Source of the DNA: Verrucomicrobia bacterium UBA1629
GTDB taxonomy: Bacteria > Verrucomicrobiota > Kiritimatiellia > RFP12 > UBA1067
Assembly (NCBI GenBank): GCA_002321305.1
Contig: DCMF01000057.1
Span: 1 to 13,840 of the forward strand
DNA length: 13,840 bases
Reading direction: 5' to 3'
Below the pieces are notes generated by a model. That model had not been told where the DNA came from, did not search any database, and saw only the letters and a list, made by a program, of their open reading frames with translations. Below, piece by piece: positions 12,799-13,840 of this stretch. The position numbers and the translations under genes were made by a program. Within the stretch, counting starts at the first letter, position 1; the number at the start of each line of letters is the position of its first letter.

Positions 12799-13689
12799 TT
12801 AGCGGGCGACGGGGATGTAGTGCAGCTTGCGCGCCGTCTCGCCGCCGTGCGCGAAGCACCAGTCGAAGTAGGCCTGGAGCGCGGCCTTCTTCTCCGCCGG
12901 CGTGTCGTTGCGCGTCAGGATGTAGGTCTTGCCGAGGATCGGCCAGTCGGCGGCGTCCGGCGCGGTCGCCTTGCCGTTGGCGGCGAGGCGGGCGACGGCC
13001 AGTTTCGACTCCAGCGCGAAGGTGTACTCCGTGTAGCCGATCGCGCCCTTGATGCGCCGCACGTTGTTGCAGACGCCGGGGTTCTTCTGTCCGGCGATGC
13101 CGCACGGCCACTTCAGCTGGGTCGCCGCGCCGAAGCGCTCCTTCCATTCGGACGAGACCGCCGAGAGGTAGGTCGTGAAGATGTGGGTCGTGCCCGAGCC
13201 GTCGCCGCGGTGGACGACCGTGATCTTCAGGTCCGGCAGGGCGAGGCCGGGGTTGAGCGCGGCGATCTTCGCGTCGTTCCAGCGCGTGACCTTGCCGAGG
13301 TAGATGTCGGCGAGGGTCGCGCCGTCGAGCGTGAGCGCGCCGTCCGCGACGCCCGGCAGGTTCACGGCCGGGACGACCGCGCCGGAGACCATGTGGAACT
13401 GCTGGAGGCCGGCTTCCCTGCAGGCGTCGGCGGTGAGCGGCGCGTCCGTGCCCGCGAAGTCGATCGTGCCCGCCTTGATCTGGCTGATGCCGGCGGACGA
13501 GCCGACGGACTGGTAGTTGACCTTCGCGCCGAGGCCGCTTTGCGTGTAGGCGTAGCTCCACGCCTGGTAGAGCGGCGCGGGGAAGCTGCCGCCGGCGCCG
13601 TTGAGTTCAAGACGGTCGGCGGCGAGGGCCGCCGCGGCCGCGCAGGTTGCGCCCAGGAGGGCGAGTGCTTTCTTCGTTTTCGTGTTCAT
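12799..13689 (-). CDS. pstS: Phosphate ABC transporter substrate-binding protein PstS
   Basis: PstS is the periplasmic phosphate-binding protein of the high-affinity Pst system. The gene encodes 296 residues, with a signal peptide (KKALALLGATCAAAAALAA) and no lipobox. The mature part keeps the phosphate site: GAGGSFPAP (S35, F36), VGSSAG (S64), GTDAPLT (D82), R161-G-D-G-S-G-T (R161, S165-T167), equivalent to Thr10, Phe11, Ser38, Asp56, Arg135, Ser139 and Thr141 of the E. coli protein. It is shorter than E. coli PstS (about 346). A loop before the WPILGKTYIL strand is missing, and the protein stops at LHYIPVAR without the usual final helix. AAGGAG lies 7 nt before the ATG. No pstC, pstA, pstB or phoU is adjacent; the next gene is an outer-membrane barrel instead. 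Regulation by phosphate starvation is expected from the family, but no clear Pho box is visible. Confidence 0.95.
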   Translation of the reverse strand: MNTKTKKALALLGATCAAAAALAADRLELNGAGGSFPAPLYQAWSYAYTQSGLGAKVNYQSVGSSAGISQIKAGTIDFAGTDAPLTADACREAGLQQFHMVSGAVVPAVNLPGVADGALTLDGATLADIYLGKVTRWNDAKIAALNPGLALPDLKITVVHRGDGSGTTHIFTTYLSAVSSEWKERFGAATQLKWPCGIAGQKNPGVCNNVRRIKGAIGYTEYTFALESKLAVARLAANGKATAPDAADWPILGKTYILTRNDTPAEKKAALQAYFDWCFAHGGETARKLHYIPVAR

Positions 13690-13711
13690 CTGTTTTCTCC
13701 TTTTCTTTTAT

Positions 13712-13733
13712 GCCCCGCCGGGATTGGCCGGGC
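13712..13733 (-). promoter_or_regulatory. Hairpin in the pstS leader just upstream of the ribosome binding site
   Basis: In the minus-strand leader of pstS a GC stem (4 bp, one G/G mismatch, 3 bp, 6-nt loop) ends about 13 nt before AAGGAG. It could influence message stability or translation. On the plus strand the same stem is followed by GTTTTCCTTTTCC and would look like a terminator, but no plus-strand gene leads into it. Confidence 0.3.
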
Positions 13734-13760
13734 GTTTTCCTTTTCCTTGTCGGATGCCGC

Positions 13761-13789
13761 GTAGTATGGAATTTCTTTGTTAGGCGCAA
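13761..13789 (-). promoter_or_regulatory. Weak candidate promoter for pstS
   Basis: The minus strand shows TTGCGC (13789-13784) and, 15 bp on, CATACT (13768-13763); a 17-bp spacing would use TACTAC. Either is a modest match to sigma70 boxes, leaving a leader of about 65 nt. A phosphate-responsive promoter may lack a good -35, so the weak match is not evidence against it. Confidence 0.25.
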
Positions 13790-13800
13790 ATAAGGTCTTC

Positions 13801-13840
13801 ATGAAAATTGCGTTAAAATCGGGCTCTTCAGGCATAGGTG
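13801..13840 (+). CDS. Possible start of a divergent gene, cut by the window edge
   Basis: An ATG at 13801 is preceded by TAAGG five nt upstream and opens a frame that stays open to the end of the window (MKIALKSGSSGIG). It is divergent from pstS, and the surrounding bases are AT-richer than coding regions on the left. Thirteen codons are too few to name a product. Confidence 0.3.
   Translation, partial: MKIALKSGSSGIG

Noticed and set aside
11730..13052. Long plus-strand open frame opposite the barrel and pstS genes
   Set aside because: It spans two well-supported minus-strand genes and their spacer and has Arg/Val-rich shadow composition with no motif.
13690..13840. Pho box upstream of pstS
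   Set aside because: I looked for E. coli-like and Bacillus-like direct repeats and found only weak partial matches; the motif of this lineage is not known to me.

Overview
This window is about 13.8 kb of high-GC bacterial chromosome that is almost fully coding. Several traits point to a free-living or gut member of the PVC group, most likely Verrucomicrobiota/Kiritimatiellota: a GH106-like glycosidase, stand-alone type II pseudopilins, Rnf electron transport, and a D-Ala-D-Ala carboxypeptidase. The taxonomic call is inference from gene content only. There is no rRNA, tRNA or CRISPR array.

Layout. (1) 2-1081 is the 3' part of a large glycoside hydrolase (GH106/alpha-L-rhamnosidase-like C-terminal sugar-binding module), followed by about 300 bp without a gene. 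That gap holds a highly structured element with 34-bp inverted-repeat ends (1073-1304). (2) 1380-7983 is a tightly packed run of nine plus-strand genes with several 4-bp ATGA overlaps. It starts at a very good sigma70-type promoter that would give a leaderless rnfE message. The order is rnfE, nrdR, a degenerate Gfo/Idh/MocA protein, a DtxR/MntR-type metal regulator, a zinc-ribbon/PTS-EIIA fusion, a D-Ala-D-Ala carboxypeptidase, two pseudopilins, and a GT2 glycosyltransferase. (3) 8065-10618 (minus) is a heavy-metal P1B-type ATPase with an unusual S-C-G membrane motif, followed by a small one-TM protein. (4) 10733-11364 (plus) is a vapBC-like toxin-antitoxin pair, visibly more AT-rich and divergent from the ATPase. 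(5) 11454-13689 (minus) is pstS followed by an alginate-export-type outer-membrane barrel, an apparent periplasm/outer-membrane phosphate-acquisition pair. (6) The right edge may hold the start of a divergent plus-strand gene.

The least ordinary structures are not in the gene list proper. One is the inverted-repeat element at 1073-1304. The other is a degenerate heptanucleotide repeat family (GTGRGRR on one strand, CACCYCT on the other) seen twice. At 2044-2106 it supplies the C-terminal codons and stop of rnfE and the Shine-Dalgarno of nrdR. At 7434-7496 nine units, inverted, run in frame through the glycosyltransferase. I see no complete new defence or metabolic system; the zinc-ribbon/EIIA fusion next to a metal regulator is the most interesting protein-level candidate.
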